Shown here one piece after another: positions 34,179 through 42,090 of a stretch of 62,299 nucleotides of DNA. The stretch comes from Defluviicoccus sp. (GTDB taxonomy: Bacteria; Pseudomonadota; Alphaproteobacteria; MPNO01), in NCBI GenBank assembly GCA_028820505.1, contig JAPPIT010000023.1, positions 1 to 62,299 on the forward strand. Reading direction: 5' to 3'. A program made the position numbers and the translations under genes. The first letter of the stretch is position 1. Each line of letters starts with the position of its first letter. The notes beneath the pieces were generated by a model, which was not told the origin of the DNA, ran no database searches, and worked only from the letters and a program-made list of their open reading frames with translations.

Positions 34179-34730
34179 TCAACCGATCCCTGCGGGCGGC
34201 GCGGACGCCATCCGCCGCCAATGGCGCCAGGCGCGGCGCGCGAACTGAAGGCCGAGGAACAGGCAGCCGATAGGGATCACCACGAGGTTGATGGCACGCG
34301 GCATCTCGAGCTCGGCCGGTATCCGGATTCCCCTTTGCCACGACGACACGGTCTCGAAAGCGCCGAAGCCCGTCACCGCGAAACAAACCGCCATCCCCGC
34401 GATCGAGCCCCAGATCAGGAATTGCCGTCGGACCTCGGGTCCGATCCGGCCGACCAGCAGATCCAGCGTCACGTGCTCCTCGCGGCGCAGTACCCAGGCG
34501 GCCCCGAGGAAGGTTATGTAGAGCAGCATCGTGCCGCTGATCTGGTCGATCCCGATCAGGCCTTCGTGAAGGCCGTAGCGGAAGACGACCTTGACGGTCG
34601 TTGTCAGCATGACCGCGACCATGAGAACCGCGGCCAATATCGCGCCGCCGTCGACAATCAGGTCGAAGACCCGCTCCGCGCGCGAGCCGCGCGAACCCGC
34701 TTCCCGCCCGTCAGCGAAACCGTCGTTCAA
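34179..34730 (-). CDS. dctQ: TRAP transporter small permease DctQ (system 2, TTG start)
   Basis: 183 residues, four membrane segments, with the family motif R-E-E-H-V-T-L-D-L-L-V-G between segments 2 and 3. TTG 34730 is the only suitable start: an in-frame TGA lies two codons upstream, and the first downstream ATG falls inside the first membrane helix. The start codon is only 8 bp from the left direct repeat of the element at 34739, so its original leader, including part of its ribosome site, may have been replaced by insertion. Confidence 0.85.
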   Translation of the reverse strand: MNDGFADGREAGSRGSRAERVFDLIVDGGAILAAVLMVAVMLTTTVKVVFRYGLHEGLIGIDQISGTMLLYITFLGAAWVLRREEHVTLDLLVGRIGPEVRRQFLIWGSIAGMAVCFAVTGFGAFETVSSWQRGIRIPAELEMPRAINLVVIPIGCLFLGLQFARRAWRHWRRMASAPPAGIG

Positions 34731-34738
34731 GGGTCAGA

Positions 34739-34748
34739 GACCTGGTGT
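34739..34748 (+). repeat. Left att-like direct repeat
   Basis: GACCTGGTGT lies 8 bp upstream of the dctQ start. It matches 39103-39112 in the same orientation and is followed by a partly conserved AT-richer stretch ending CGAAA. Confidence 0.5.
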
Positions 34749-34941
34749 AGAATTCTTCGAAAAACTGAGGTGGTATGTTTGGGTTGGGTTGGGTCGTTCT
34801 CTCTCCTTGAATGGTTGTTACTTTAGAATGGGTTAGGTGGTTTGTCGAGGATTTCTTGGGGTTTTTCTGTTTGTCATACGATTGGTGGTTTTGGGGGGTT
34901 CTGGTGGTCTTGGGGGAAGTGTTGGGTGTGCGTATGTCGTT

Positions 34942-34960
34942 GGGTGGGTGCTGGGGTGGG
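34942..34960 (+). promoter_or_regulatory. G-quadruplex motif
   Basis: GGGTGGGTGCTGGGGTGGG has four G-runs with loops of 1, 4 and 1 nt, which strongly favours a stable parallel quadruplex on the plus strand. The role is unknown; near an element end it might affect replication or recombination. Confidence 0.6.
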
Positions 34961-35252
34961 AACCTTTCTCATGACTAGACGGAAACGGGGGAAGCCCGGG
35001 GTGGCAGGCTCCGCCCTCCGATTGTGAGGAACATAGAAGGTGTTTCCGGCCCGTCCGTGCTCTCCGGGGCTGCCTGTGTCGCGGCGGGAGGGGCGGCCCC
35101 CATTCGCCACTTATGTTGAACTTGTTGCTTATTTTTAGACCCGCGCCGATCACGGCATCTATTTAGGTTGTATATAATTCCCTGTATAGGAACCGTATAA
35201 GATGAGACGAAAACTTGGACTCCCGCGCTTGAGGTTCGCTCCCGCGACGGTC

Positions 35253-35293
35253 GGCCGGGTAGGGGAGCGTTGCCGAGCCCCTCCTACCCGGCC
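35253..35293. repeat. Large GC hairpin A
   Basis: GGCCGGGTAGG (from 35253) pairs with CCTACCCGGCC (to 35293), extended inward by GG/CC pairs with a small bulge. It is 20 bp from hairpin B and lies within the non-coding part of the element. Confidence 0.6.
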
Positions 35294-35313
35294 CATCGAA
35301 TGAGACCGGGGTC

Positions 35314-35350
35314 GGCCTTGTGCGGTTTTTCGCAGTTCCCGCACAAGGCC
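35314..35350. terminator. Large hairpin B downstream of the lipoprotein gene
   Basis: A perfect 12-bp stem GGCCTTGTGCGG (35314-35325) with CCGCACAAGGCC (35339-35350) around a 13-nt loop. It lies about 75 bp after the minus-strand lipoprotein stop, so it may end that transcript, although no U-run follows on that strand. Confidence 0.45.
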
Positions 35351-35424
35351 AAAAGGATAGCTCCGGCGTCACCCGTCGCGAATGCGTCGCGCGTTGTACA
35401 TCCCTCCTCCGGCTTCGCCTGCGG

Positions 35425-36426
35425 CTATTGCCGCTTCACGCCGTAGGTTCCGGTCATCCGGCCGATATTCGTGTACTGCGCATGGAACCCGCCAATGGCA
35501 CCCATGGTCTCGTCCGTCCGGTCCTCGAACAAGAACCCATTCCACCAATTGCCTTGGCTGTTCCCGGGCGTGGTCTGGTCGGCGGATATCGTCCATTGGA
35601 CCTCCGCACGACCGTTGCCGGGGGCGCTGACAAATCCCGGGAAACCGCGGTCGGGGTCGAATTCCTGGCGGAGCAGCGAAACCGTCCATTCCTTCGGGTC
35701 GCCGGCCGCAACGAAGTTGTCGATGGTGCCGGTCGCGCTACCGTCCGCAATGTCGATGGTAAGCGAAGCGTCCGCGGTGAACTCCCCGCCTTCGTTCTGT
35801 CCTTCGGCGGGGTTGGAAATCGCGTAGATGCCGGCGGCGTGGCCCTCGAAGATCGCCCGGCCTTGCAGCCCCGTGATATCCCGGACAAGGGGAAGATCGC
35901 CTGTTACCGTGAAGAGTTGACCGTAATCGTCGAACCAGCTTCTTCCAGAACTGTTGGACATCTCGGTCTGCCACCACCCGTAGACAAGGTGGCCCTCCGC
36001 TCCCAGCGGGGTCCGGTAGAGGACCGCGACGTTCTTGGCCGAGGGGTCGGCCTGCGGATCGCCAGCGCGCTCGAACCGTTCACCCCGCCACTCGCCGAAT
36101 TGCGGCGGATCGTCTGCCGCACGGTCGAGAACGAGATCCGGACGATCCGCGTGCCGGTTTTGAAACTCGATCGTCAAGGTCGAGCCATCGTCGGCACGGA
36201 ATTCTCGGGTATCGGCCGAAGAAATGCGGTTGGAAGAGTGGAGACCCGAATATTGCAGCCATGCGGTCCCTTCGGCGCGAAGGTCCGAAAGCGCTCGTTC
36301 TGCCGCTTCCAGGTCGGCCTCCAGGTTACTGACCTTGGCGCTGTCGTCGCCGTTGTCGTTCGAGCTGCACGCGCCAAGCAGGAGGGCGGCAGCGGCGATG
36401 GCTGCGATGGTTCCGATTCTGTGCAT
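35425..36426 (-). CDS. Surface lipoprotein with TbpB-like barrel domain
   Basis: 333 residues. A lipoprotein signal ends L-L-G-A-C20, followed by an acidic linker and a coiled coil (about 30-52, V-S-N-L-E-A-D-L-E-A-A-E-R-A-L-S-D-L). The C-terminal half has the repeated G-T/F-x-A-x-x-x-I-D strands and closes with G-R-M-T-G-T-Y-G-V-K-R-Q, the ending typical of transferrin-binding protein B-type beta barrels that are exported to the cell surface by Slam proteins. ATG 36426 fits the signal peptide; ATG 36444 is an alternative. It is the only non-recombinase gene in the putative element. Base composition is somewhat lower in GC than that of the neighbours. The ligand is unknown. Confidence 0.7.
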   Translation of the reverse strand: MHRIGTIAAIAAAALLLGACSSNDNGDDSAKVSNLEADLEAAERALSDLRAEGTAWLQYSGLHSSNRISSADTREFRADDGSTLTIEFQNRHADRPDLVLDRAADDPPQFGEWRGERFERAGDPQADPSAKNVAVLYRTPLGAEGHLVYGWWQTEMSNSSGRSWFDDYGQLFTVTGDLPLVRDITGLQGRAIFEGHAAGIYAISNPAEGQNEGGEFTADASLTIDIADGSATGTIDNFVAAGDPKEWTVSLLRQEFDPDRGFPGFVSAPGNGRAEVQWTISADQTTPGNSQGNWWNGFLFEDRTDETMGAIGGFHAQYTNIGRMTGTYGVKRQ

Positions 36427-36711
36427 GTTATCGGTCTTTCCCATGTTGTTGCCTTCGCCCGGGGTGCCGGGCGTTGCACACATCACCGGAAAGTGAAGTC
36501 CCCGCCTATTTGCCAAGCGCGGGGAGCTACCCCTCGCCGGGTATCAGGCTCTTGTATTCAGCGGGCCGCCCGACTCGGCGGACTCCGGCTGATGTGTGCG
36601 AGGAGAAGCTAAGCAGGATCCGGACATTCTGGCAATGCTCTGCAGCTGCTCTACAGCGGCTCGGCATGTGCTGTGCCGACCGAATGACGACGATGACGTG
36701 CGCCAGGCGGT

Positions 36712-37857
36712 CTAGAGGCCCATCAGGTTGGCCACGGCGTGCCCCACGCGTTCGGCGGCCCGTTCGATGTCGCGGTCGCCGAGATGCGCGTATCTGAGCG
36801 TCATTCGGGTATTGGAATGACCGAGCAGGCGGGAGACCACGGGCACCGGCACGCCGTTCATCACCGCGTGGCTGGCGTGCGTATGCCGGAGATCGTGAAG
36901 CCTGACGTCCTCGATGCCGGCCTCCCTGCGCGCCCGGTACCAGAGCCCGATGTCGGGCCCTCTCGGCCGCGACGGGTCGCGGGGCGAGGGGAACACGAAC
37001 GGGCTGTCTCCCCGGGGCTGGCGTTCGAGGATGGCCCGCGCCCGTGCGTTGAGCGGAACCTCCCTCGGCCCGGTCTTGGTATCCGCCATGACGAGCGTGT
37101 CGCCGCGTACCTCGGCCCAGCGCAGCCGGACGATCTCGTTTCTGCGGCACCCGGTGAGCAGCAGCAGCCGGATGATGTCGGCCTGGGCCGCATCGCGCCT
37201 GCCCGAGTGCGCATCGAGCACGCCGTGGAGGCGGGCGATTTCTTCGCTGGACAGGAAGCGGGTCATCTTGCGTCGGCGGTTGGGTCTGATGTCCCGCGCG
37301 GGGTTGGTGTCGAGATGACCCTTGGCGGCGGCGAAATTGAGGATCTGGCGCAGCAGCCTGAGCGCGTTGTTGGCGTTGCCGGGCGCGGTGCGGCTCCATG
37401 CGTCGAACCGGCGCCTGAGCTCGGCGGGGGCGATGCGGTCGAGCTGCTTCTCCCCGAAGGCGGGGAGCAGGCGGGCGTCGAGCAGCCAGCGATAGGTCTT
37501 CCTGGTGGCGGGCTTGCAGCGCTCGAAATGCGCTTCTTTCCACTCGCCCTCCACGAACTCGCGGAACAGGGGCACGGCGCGCACCGGACCGGCGGGCTCC
37601 GCCGTCTCCGGATTTACCCTCCGCTCAAGGCACGCCCGCCGCGCCTCCCCCACGGTCATGGTCGAGACCGGGCCGAGCGAGACGCGTCTGGATGTTCCCC
37701 CCGCATCCTCCAGCATGACCCAGGTCATCCCGCCGGTCGGGCGGACCCGCACTCCGAGCCCGGGCACGCTCCTGTCCCAGACGGTATATTCCCGCGCACG
37801 GGGCCGCAGACGCGCGATTGCGGCGTCGGTAAGCCTGCTCCGTTCCCTTGCCGGCAT
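36712..37857 (-). CDS. Tyrosine recombinase (phage-type integrase), second of pair
   Basis: 381 residues. N-terminal DUF4102-like arm (1-85), core-binding SAM-like domain (about 95-185) and catalytic domain. All catalytic residues are visible: Arg238 (T-G-C-R), Lys261, His321-x2-Arg324 (H-D-L-R-H-T-H-A-S), His347 (L-L-G-H) and Tyr356. It begins 3 bp after the stop of the other recombinase gene, so the two are translationally coupled. The sequences differ clearly, arguing against a recent duplication. Tandem recombinases are often needed together for movement of small elements. Confidence 0.93.
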   Translation of the reverse strand: MPARERSRLTDAAIARLRPRAREYTVWDRSVPGLGVRVRPTGGMTWVMLEDAGGTSRRVSLGPVSTMTVGEARRACLERRVNPETAEPAGPVRAVPLFREFVEGEWKEAHFERCKPATRKTYRWLLDARLLPAFGEKQLDRIAPAELRRRFDAWSRTAPGNANNALRLLRQILNFAAAKGHLDTNPARDIRPNRRRKMTRFLSSEEIARLHGVLDAHSGRRDAAQADIIRLLLLTGCRRNEIVRLRWAEVRGDTLVMADTKTGPREVPLNARARAILERQPRGDSPFVFPSPRDPSRPRGPDIGLWYRARREAGIEDVRLHDLRHTHASHAVMNGVPVPVVSRLLGHSNTRMTLRYAHLGDRDIERAAERVGHAVANLMGL

Positions 37858-37860
37858 GGT

Positions 37861-39036
37861 TCAGCCTCCGAGTACATTGCCGAGAGTTTCAGCGGCCTCT
37901 CTTGCCATCGCGCCGGCGGGATGCGTGTATTTGAGGGTGGTCTCGGCGCTGGCGTGACCGAGCAGTCGGCCGATGGCGAGCACGGTCTCGCCCTGCCTCA
38001 GCGCGATGCTGGCATGGGTATGCCGGAGATCGTGAAGACGGACATCGGCGATGCCGGCCTCGGCGCGGACCTCCCACCAGAAGCGGTTGAGCCAGTGCTC
38101 GCCGCAGGGGCGGTCGGCGCGCGGCGACGGGAAGACCCAGCGGCTGGTCCGTTCAAGACCGTCGAGCACCGCCCGGGCCGGGGTCGACAGCCACACCGTC
38201 CGGGGACCGGCCTTGCCGTCGCGGAGGAACAGGTTACCCTCGCGGTAGTCGGACCAGCGCAGCGTCAGGATCTCGCCCTTGCGGCACCCGGTCAGCAGAA
38301 GAAGGCGGATGACGGCGACCTGTCGGGGGTATCGCAAGGCATGATCCGACAGGACCCCGGACAGTCGTCGTATCTCGTCGTCCGACAGGAACCGCTCGCG
38401 GCCCTTGCGGCGGTAGCGCCTTATCCCCCGGCACGGGTTGGAGCCCTCCGGCCGGAGCCCCATCCGCTCCGCCTCGCGCATGACGACGGAGAGCACCGGC
38501 TTGGAGCGGTCGGCGGCGACCGGGGTAGCGGCCAGCGAAGCGAACCAGCCGCGCACCTCGCGGGCGTCGATCTCGGCGACGGGGCGCCCGGCGAAACGCG
38601 GCAGTATCTGATTCTTGAGGTAGCTCCGGTTCACCTCCAGCGTGCGCGGCTTCCAGAGCCGCTCGTACTGGCGGAACACGGTCTCGGCGACGGCCTCGAA
38701 CAGCGTCTCCTCGGGCCGGGCCAGCGCGACCTCGCCCCGCCTGATGGCCGCGAGCATGCCTCCCGCGCGCGAGCGCGCCTCGTCGATGCCGATGGCGTCG
38801 AAATCGCCCACGATCTTCCAGACGCGCTCTCCGTTGCGCTGGCAGTGGACGAAGAAGCGCTTGCGCCCGGAGGGCGTCACCCGGACGCCGAAGCCCCTGA
38901 GTCTGGCGTCGCGGATCTCGTAGGGGGTCTTGCGTGGAACGAGCGCCCCGATTCGGGCGTCGGTGAGGTTGGTTCTGACCAAGTTCGCTTCTCCCGGTTT
39001 CGGTTGCACCGGGGAAGTAACGGCTGCGCGTTCCAT
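37861..39036 (-). CDS. Tyrosine recombinase (phage-type integrase), first of pair
   Basis: 391 residues with an arm-binding domain containing L-R-G-F-G-V-R-V-T-P-S-G, a core-binding domain (about 110-200) and a full catalytic set: Arg252, Lys275, His335, Arg338, His361 and Tyr370. It lies 67 bp inside the right direct repeat at 39103, the usual position of an integrase gene next to its att site. ATG 39036 gives a basic/neutral N-terminal tail of 20 residues before the domain; a later TTG is possible. The downstream recombinase follows after 3 bp. Confidence 0.93.
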   Translation of the reverse strand: MERAAVTSPVQPKPGEANLVRTNLTDARIGALVPRKTPYEIRDARLRGFGVRVTPSGRKRFFVHCQRNGERVWKIVGDFDAIGIDEARSRAGGMLAAIRRGEVALARPEETLFEAVAETVFRQYERLWKPRTLEVNRSYLKNQILPRFAGRPVAEIDAREVRGWFASLAATPVAADRSKPVLSVVMREAERMGLRPEGSNPCRGIRRYRRKGRERFLSDDEIRRLSGVLSDHALRYPRQVAVIRLLLLTGCRKGEILTLRWSDYREGNLFLRDGKAGPRTVWLSTPARAVLDGLERTSRWVFPSPRADRPCGEHWLNRFWWEVRAEAGIADVRLHDLRHTHASIALRQGETVLAIGRLLGHASAETTLKYTHPAGAMAREAAETLGNVLGG

Positions 39037-39102
39037 TCCCCAGTTGCAGCGTTGCGAGAGAAAAAACGACCCTATATCAATCGGTTAGCACCGCAGGTGC
39101 GC

Positions 39103-39112
39103 GACCTGGTGT
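39103..39112 (+). repeat. Right att-like direct repeat
   Basis: GACCTGGTGT repeats the sequence at 34739-34748. It lies 42 bp beyond the 3' end of the Rieske oxygenase gene, between that gene and the first recombinase. Confidence 0.5.
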
Positions 39113-39153
39113 GCAGTTCACGAAAGCGACTTCCTTTCAAGAAATGGGGCGGT

Positions 39154-40341
39154 CTATTCCGCGGCCGTTTCCAGCCTCAACCCGGCCGCGCCTTCGTCAC
39201 CGGTGATGGCAGGACGGCGCGCGTTCTCCACCATGAATTTTCGCCAGGCGACAACGCCGACATCGCTCCGCGACAGTTGCTCGGCATTCGAGCGCACACC
39301 CTCGACGATTCTCTTGTCCTGGTCCGAGAACACCCAGTCATGGGCCCACGACTGCCACAGCGCCCAGCCGATCCTGTCGAGCAGGGTCCCCAGGGCGTGG
39401 CGGCGGCGGAACGCGTTCAACGAGTAGAACAGCGTCGTCTCCGCATCGACGGGCGTGACCCAGCGGCACATGAAGTAGTCTCCCGCGGGACGCCCTACCA
39501 GCGTCACCGCCGGCAGGAGCGACATGTGCCGGTATCTGATGCCGTACCGCTTTACCGCCTGCGATGTCTCCGGATCCATTTCCTTGCCGCGGCCGCGCGG
39601 TTTCAGCCTGCGCCAGAACGTCTCCCGGGGCGGCGGGAAATGTCCCAGGCCGGGGTAGCGGGCCTCCGTGATGCCATCGCGCGCGGCGTAGCCGAGCCCC
39701 TTCGAGTCTTCCAGCGGGGCGGTCGCGATCCGACTCGCGAAGGGGAAGACCGGCTGGAAAACCAGCTCCGGTGAGTTCCTGTGCACGAACGGCGCGTGCA
39801 GGTCGTAACAGAGATTGTCGTTCAGAACCCGCCAGTTGCAGCGATAGGTCCGCCAGGTCGAGATCGTGTGCCACTCATCGGTGTCCGCCAGGCATTCCGG
39901 CAGGTCTTCCTCCAGCGGCACGGCGTCCATGTCGCCGACGAACAGCCAGATCACGCCGCGATGCTCGCGAACCGCATAGGACTTGACCTTCGCCTCCGCA
40001 GGTATGGCGGTGTCGGGTCCTTCCATCAGCTTGGCGACGCACTTGCCGGTCTCGCCCGAGTAGGTCCAGCCATGATAGGGGCAGGTGAGCGTCCCGGTGC
40101 CGGGATAGAGGCATCTCCCCTGCGACAGCCGCGCGCCGCGATGCGCGCATTGATCCCGGAGGGCATGAATCCGACCGCTGTCGCGAAATAGAACGACCTC
40201 CTCGCCGAGCAGCCGGACCGTCTTCGGGCGTCGGCGGAGCCGCCACGCGGCCAGCGCCGGATACCAGTAATTCCGGAGACCCAGTTCAGGCAGGCCGGTC
40301 CCGGCGTAGACATCGGTCTCCGTCGGGATGTGTGCGGTCAT
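39154..40341 (-). CDS. Rieske oxygenase large subunit
   Basis: 395 residues. Rieske ligands are C65-A-H67 and C87-P-Y-H90, with 19 residues between pairs, slightly more than the usual 16-17 because of a C-L-Y-P-G-T-G-T insert. The catalytic iron ligands are in N-D-N-L-C-Y-D-L-H-A-P-F-V-H (H-x4-H). It resembles aromatic-ring or choline/carnitine-type oxygenases with N-terminal Y-W-Y-P-A-L. It sits 78 bp downstream of dctP on the same strand, so its substrate is probably the compound imported by that TRAP system. No reductase is near. Confidence 0.88.
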   Translation of the reverse strand: MTAHIPTETDVYAGTGLPELGLRNYWYPALAAWRLRRRPKTVRLLGEEVVLFRDSGRIHALRDQCAHRGARLSQGRCLYPGTGTLTCPYHGWTYSGETGKCVAKLMEGPDTAIPAEAKVKSYAVREHRGVIWLFVGDMDAVPLEEDLPECLADTDEWHTISTWRTYRCNWRVLNDNLCYDLHAPFVHRNSPELVFQPVFPFASRIATAPLEDSKGLGYAARDGITEARYPGLGHFPPPRETFWRRLKPRGRGKEMDPETSQAVKRYGIRYRHMSLLPAVTLVGRPAGDYFMCRWVTPVDAETTLFYSLNAFRRRHALGTLLDRIGWALWQSWAHDWVFSDQDKRIVEGVRSNAEQLSRSDVGVVAWRKFMVENARRPAITGDEGAAGLRLETAAE

Positions 40342-40376
40342 TCGGACCTCGCGCGGGGAAGCCGCCCCGGAGCCGC

Positions 40377-40399
40377 GGGCCGGCGCGTCGCGCCGGCCC
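40377..40399 (-). terminator. Hairpin between dctP and the Rieske gene (system 2)
   Basis: A perfect 10-bp stem GGGCCGGCGC (40377-40386) and GCGCCGGCCC (40390-40399) around a 3-nt loop, 21 bp after the dctP stop. It parallels the hairpins behind the other dctP genes. Confidence 0.6.
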
Positions 40400-40419
40400 G
40401 TCGACTTACCGTTCGACGC

Positions 40420-41433
40420 TTACTTGTATCCCAGCAGACGCCGGGCGGTCGCGTACTCGTCCGCGCTCATCACCGACTTGAACTGGGCCCAGAGCGCCTC
40501 GTTGGCGGTGTTCTCCCACTGCGCGGCCTCCTTGTCGGAGAAGGTCACGAGCTTCATGCCGCCCTTCAGCATCGCCTTGAGCTGCTGTGCCTGGAAGGCC
40601 GACACCCAGCCCGCCGTCCAACCCTGGACCGGACCGACCGCATCCAGCATCACCTTCTTCGCATCGCCCGACAGTTTGTTCCACTTGGCGAGGTTCATCA
40701 TGATGCTGACGCCATCGCGGTAGAGCGGATGACCGATGACGAACTTTGATATCTTGTGCCATCCGAACGCCGTAAAGCCGTCGTAATAGGGCCAGGTGAA
40801 GCCCTCGACGGTGCCGCGTTCAAGCGCCAGGTACACCTCGCTCGGCGGAAGCGTCACCGGCTCGGCGCCGATCTTCTTGACGAAGAACCGGGTCAGCGGA
40901 GGCACGCGGATTTTCCGTCCCTTGAGATCGCCGATACCCTGGATCTTCTTCTGCGTGTACATGAAATGGTTGCCGGTGCTCGGCTCGCCGCAGAAATGGC
41001 CGACATAGCGAACGCCTTTCTTCTCGTACATCTTGACGATGAAGTTGTAGAGATCGCTGCCCGGCCCCTTGTCCGGGACGTCATAGGGCGACAGCTCGAA
41101 GAAATAACCGCCCGGCACGACTCCCGCCCAGTAATTGGGCGCGCCGTACCAGACGTCGAACAGGCCGCGGACCAGCGCTTCGGGCTGATCGAACGTGGGC
41201 ACCACGTCGCGCGATCCCTTGAAGGTGATCTCGACCGTGCCCTTTCCCATCTTGTTGACGGTGTCCAGGTACTTGATGCCGATATCGGCTGCCGAGGACA
41301 CCTTGGGCGGCCAGGATCCGACCATGGTCAGCTTGGTCGGCGCGGCGCTCAGACCGGCGCCGCCCACCGCCATGACGGCGAGAGCCAGCAGACCGGTTCC
41401 GGCCCAGTTCGTAATACGCCTTGCATATTTCAT
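40420..41433 (-). CDS. dctP: TRAP transporter substrate-binding protein DctP (system 2)
   Basis: 337 residues. The signal peptide ends near G-L-S-A/A-P (residue 30). The mature protein has the DctP elements D-L-K-G-R-K-I-R-V-P-P-L and L-A-L-E-R-G-T-V-E-G-F-T-W-P. GGGAGGGAAATCG precedes the ATG. It heads a minus-strand unit: dctP, Rieske oxygenase, then beyond the putative element dctQ and dctM. It is divergent from the TPP decarboxylase pair at 41584, sharing a 150-bp promoter region. Confidence 0.92.
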   Translation of the reverse strand: MKYARRITNWAGTGLLALAVMAVGGAGLSAAPTKLTMVGSWPPKVSSAADIGIKYLDTVNKMGKGTVEITFKGSRDVVPTFDQPEALVRGLFDVWYGAPNYWAGVVPGGYFFELSPYDVPDKGPGSDLYNFIVKMYEKKGVRYVGHFCGEPSTGNHFMYTQKKIQGIGDLKGRKIRVPPLTRFFVKKIGAEPVTLPPSEVYLALERGTVEGFTWPYYDGFTAFGWHKISKFVIGHPLYRDGVSIMMNLAKWNKLSGDAKKVMLDAVGPVQGWTAGWVSAFQAQQLKAMLKGGMKLVTFSDKEAAQWENTANEALWAQFKSVMSADEYATARRLLGYK

Positions 41434-41583
41434 CGATTTCCCTCCCAGTGACCCGTTCCACCGGATCGTTAATGCAACGGTCGAAGTCTAGTGCCGCCCA
41501 ATTCGCGCCAGCAAGCGTTTTCCCTTTCGGCAAACCTCGCGGGATCGCTTGACGACACCCTCCGCCGGTTGTCTTGTAACGGA

Positions 41584-42090
41584 ATGAACGCCGTGCACCG
41601 CCCATCGGAGGTTCTGGAAACGCTCGAGCGCATCGGCGTGACGGTCGCGGTGACGGTGCCGGACGGTTGGCTGGGCGAGTTCCTGGTCAGGATCGAACGG
41701 GCGCCGTGGATTACGCTCGTCCGCGCGACCCACGAGGAGGAGGCGCTCGCGATTTCCTGCGGGGCGAGGCTCGGCGGGGCGCGCACGGCGCTGGTGATCC
41801 AGAATGTCGGGTTGCTGAGCATGGGCGCGGGCATGGTGTGCCTTGCCCAGCGCTACCAGTTTCCGCTGCTGATCCTCGCATCGTACCGGGGAACGCCCGA
41901 CGATCCGGTTTTCTATCATGTGCCCAAGGGGCGCGCGACGGAGCCCGTCCTTCGCGGCCTCGGCCTCGGCTACGCCGTCGCCGACCGCGACCGGCCGATC
42001 GGCCCCCAGGTGGAAAGCGCGGCCACCTATGCCGAGGAGGCGTCGTGCCCGTTCGTTCTGCTGCTGGGCCGGGAGGACGTGCAGTGGTGA
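41584..42090 (+). CDS. TPP-dependent decarboxylase, alpha subunit (ComD-like, Pyr domain)
   Basis: 168 residues, equal to the N-terminal (pyrimidine-binding) domain of TPP enzymes as found in the two-subunit sulfopyruvate decarboxylase. R-A-T-H-E-E-E-A contains the conserved Glu that activates TPP, and V-I-Q-N-V-G-L-L-S-M-G-A-G follows as in ComD. It needs the PP-domain subunit encoded immediately downstream, whose start overlaps this stop codon. Candidate substrates are sulfopyruvate, phosphonopyruvate or a similar 2-oxo acid. Confidence 0.85.
   Translation: MNAVHRPSEVLETLERIGVTVAVTVPDGWLGEFLVRIERAPWITLVRATHEEEALAISCGARLGGARTALVIQNVGLLSMGAGMVCLAQRYQFPLLILASYRGTPDDPVFYHVPKGRATEPVLRGLGLGYAVADRDRPIGPQVESAATYAEEASCPFVLLLGREDVQW

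Larger units (their letters stand above)
34749..35424. other. Structured G/T-skewed non-coding region of the element
   Basis: No gene is supported. From 34770 to 34960 the plus strand is strikingly G+T rich, with telomere-like GGGTTGGGTTGGG (34781-34793), G6 and G5 runs (34893-34898, 34912-34916) and an ideal G-quadruplex motif at 34942-34960. Further right are two strong hairpins, 35253-35293 and 35314-35350. A TATAAT occurs at 35173-35178 but without a matching -35 box. Confidence 0.6.
34739..39112. mobile_element. Candidate 4.4-kb integrative element with tandem tyrosine recombinases
   Basis: The ends share GACCTGGTGT (34739-34748 and 39103-39112) and a looser continuation (AGAATTCTTCGAAAA versus GCAGTTCACGAAAG) in the same direction, as expected of attL/attR. 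Inside are two adjacent tyrosine recombinase genes next to one end, one surface lipoprotein gene, and about 690 bp of structured non-coding DNA at the other end. The flanking genes (dctQ, Rieske oxygenase) are complete and on the same strand. The call rests on gene content and a short repeat. Confidence 0.6.

Noticed and set aside
34842-35153. Small genes in the G/T-rich region
   Set aside because: The translations are low-complexity (Trp/Val/Gly or Thr/Pro/His rich), without ribosome sites or similarity to any family I know.
35173-35178. TATAAT as a promoter for a gene in the element
   Set aside because: There is no matching -35 box and no plus-strand gene follows; the nearest coding region is on the minus strand ending at 35425.
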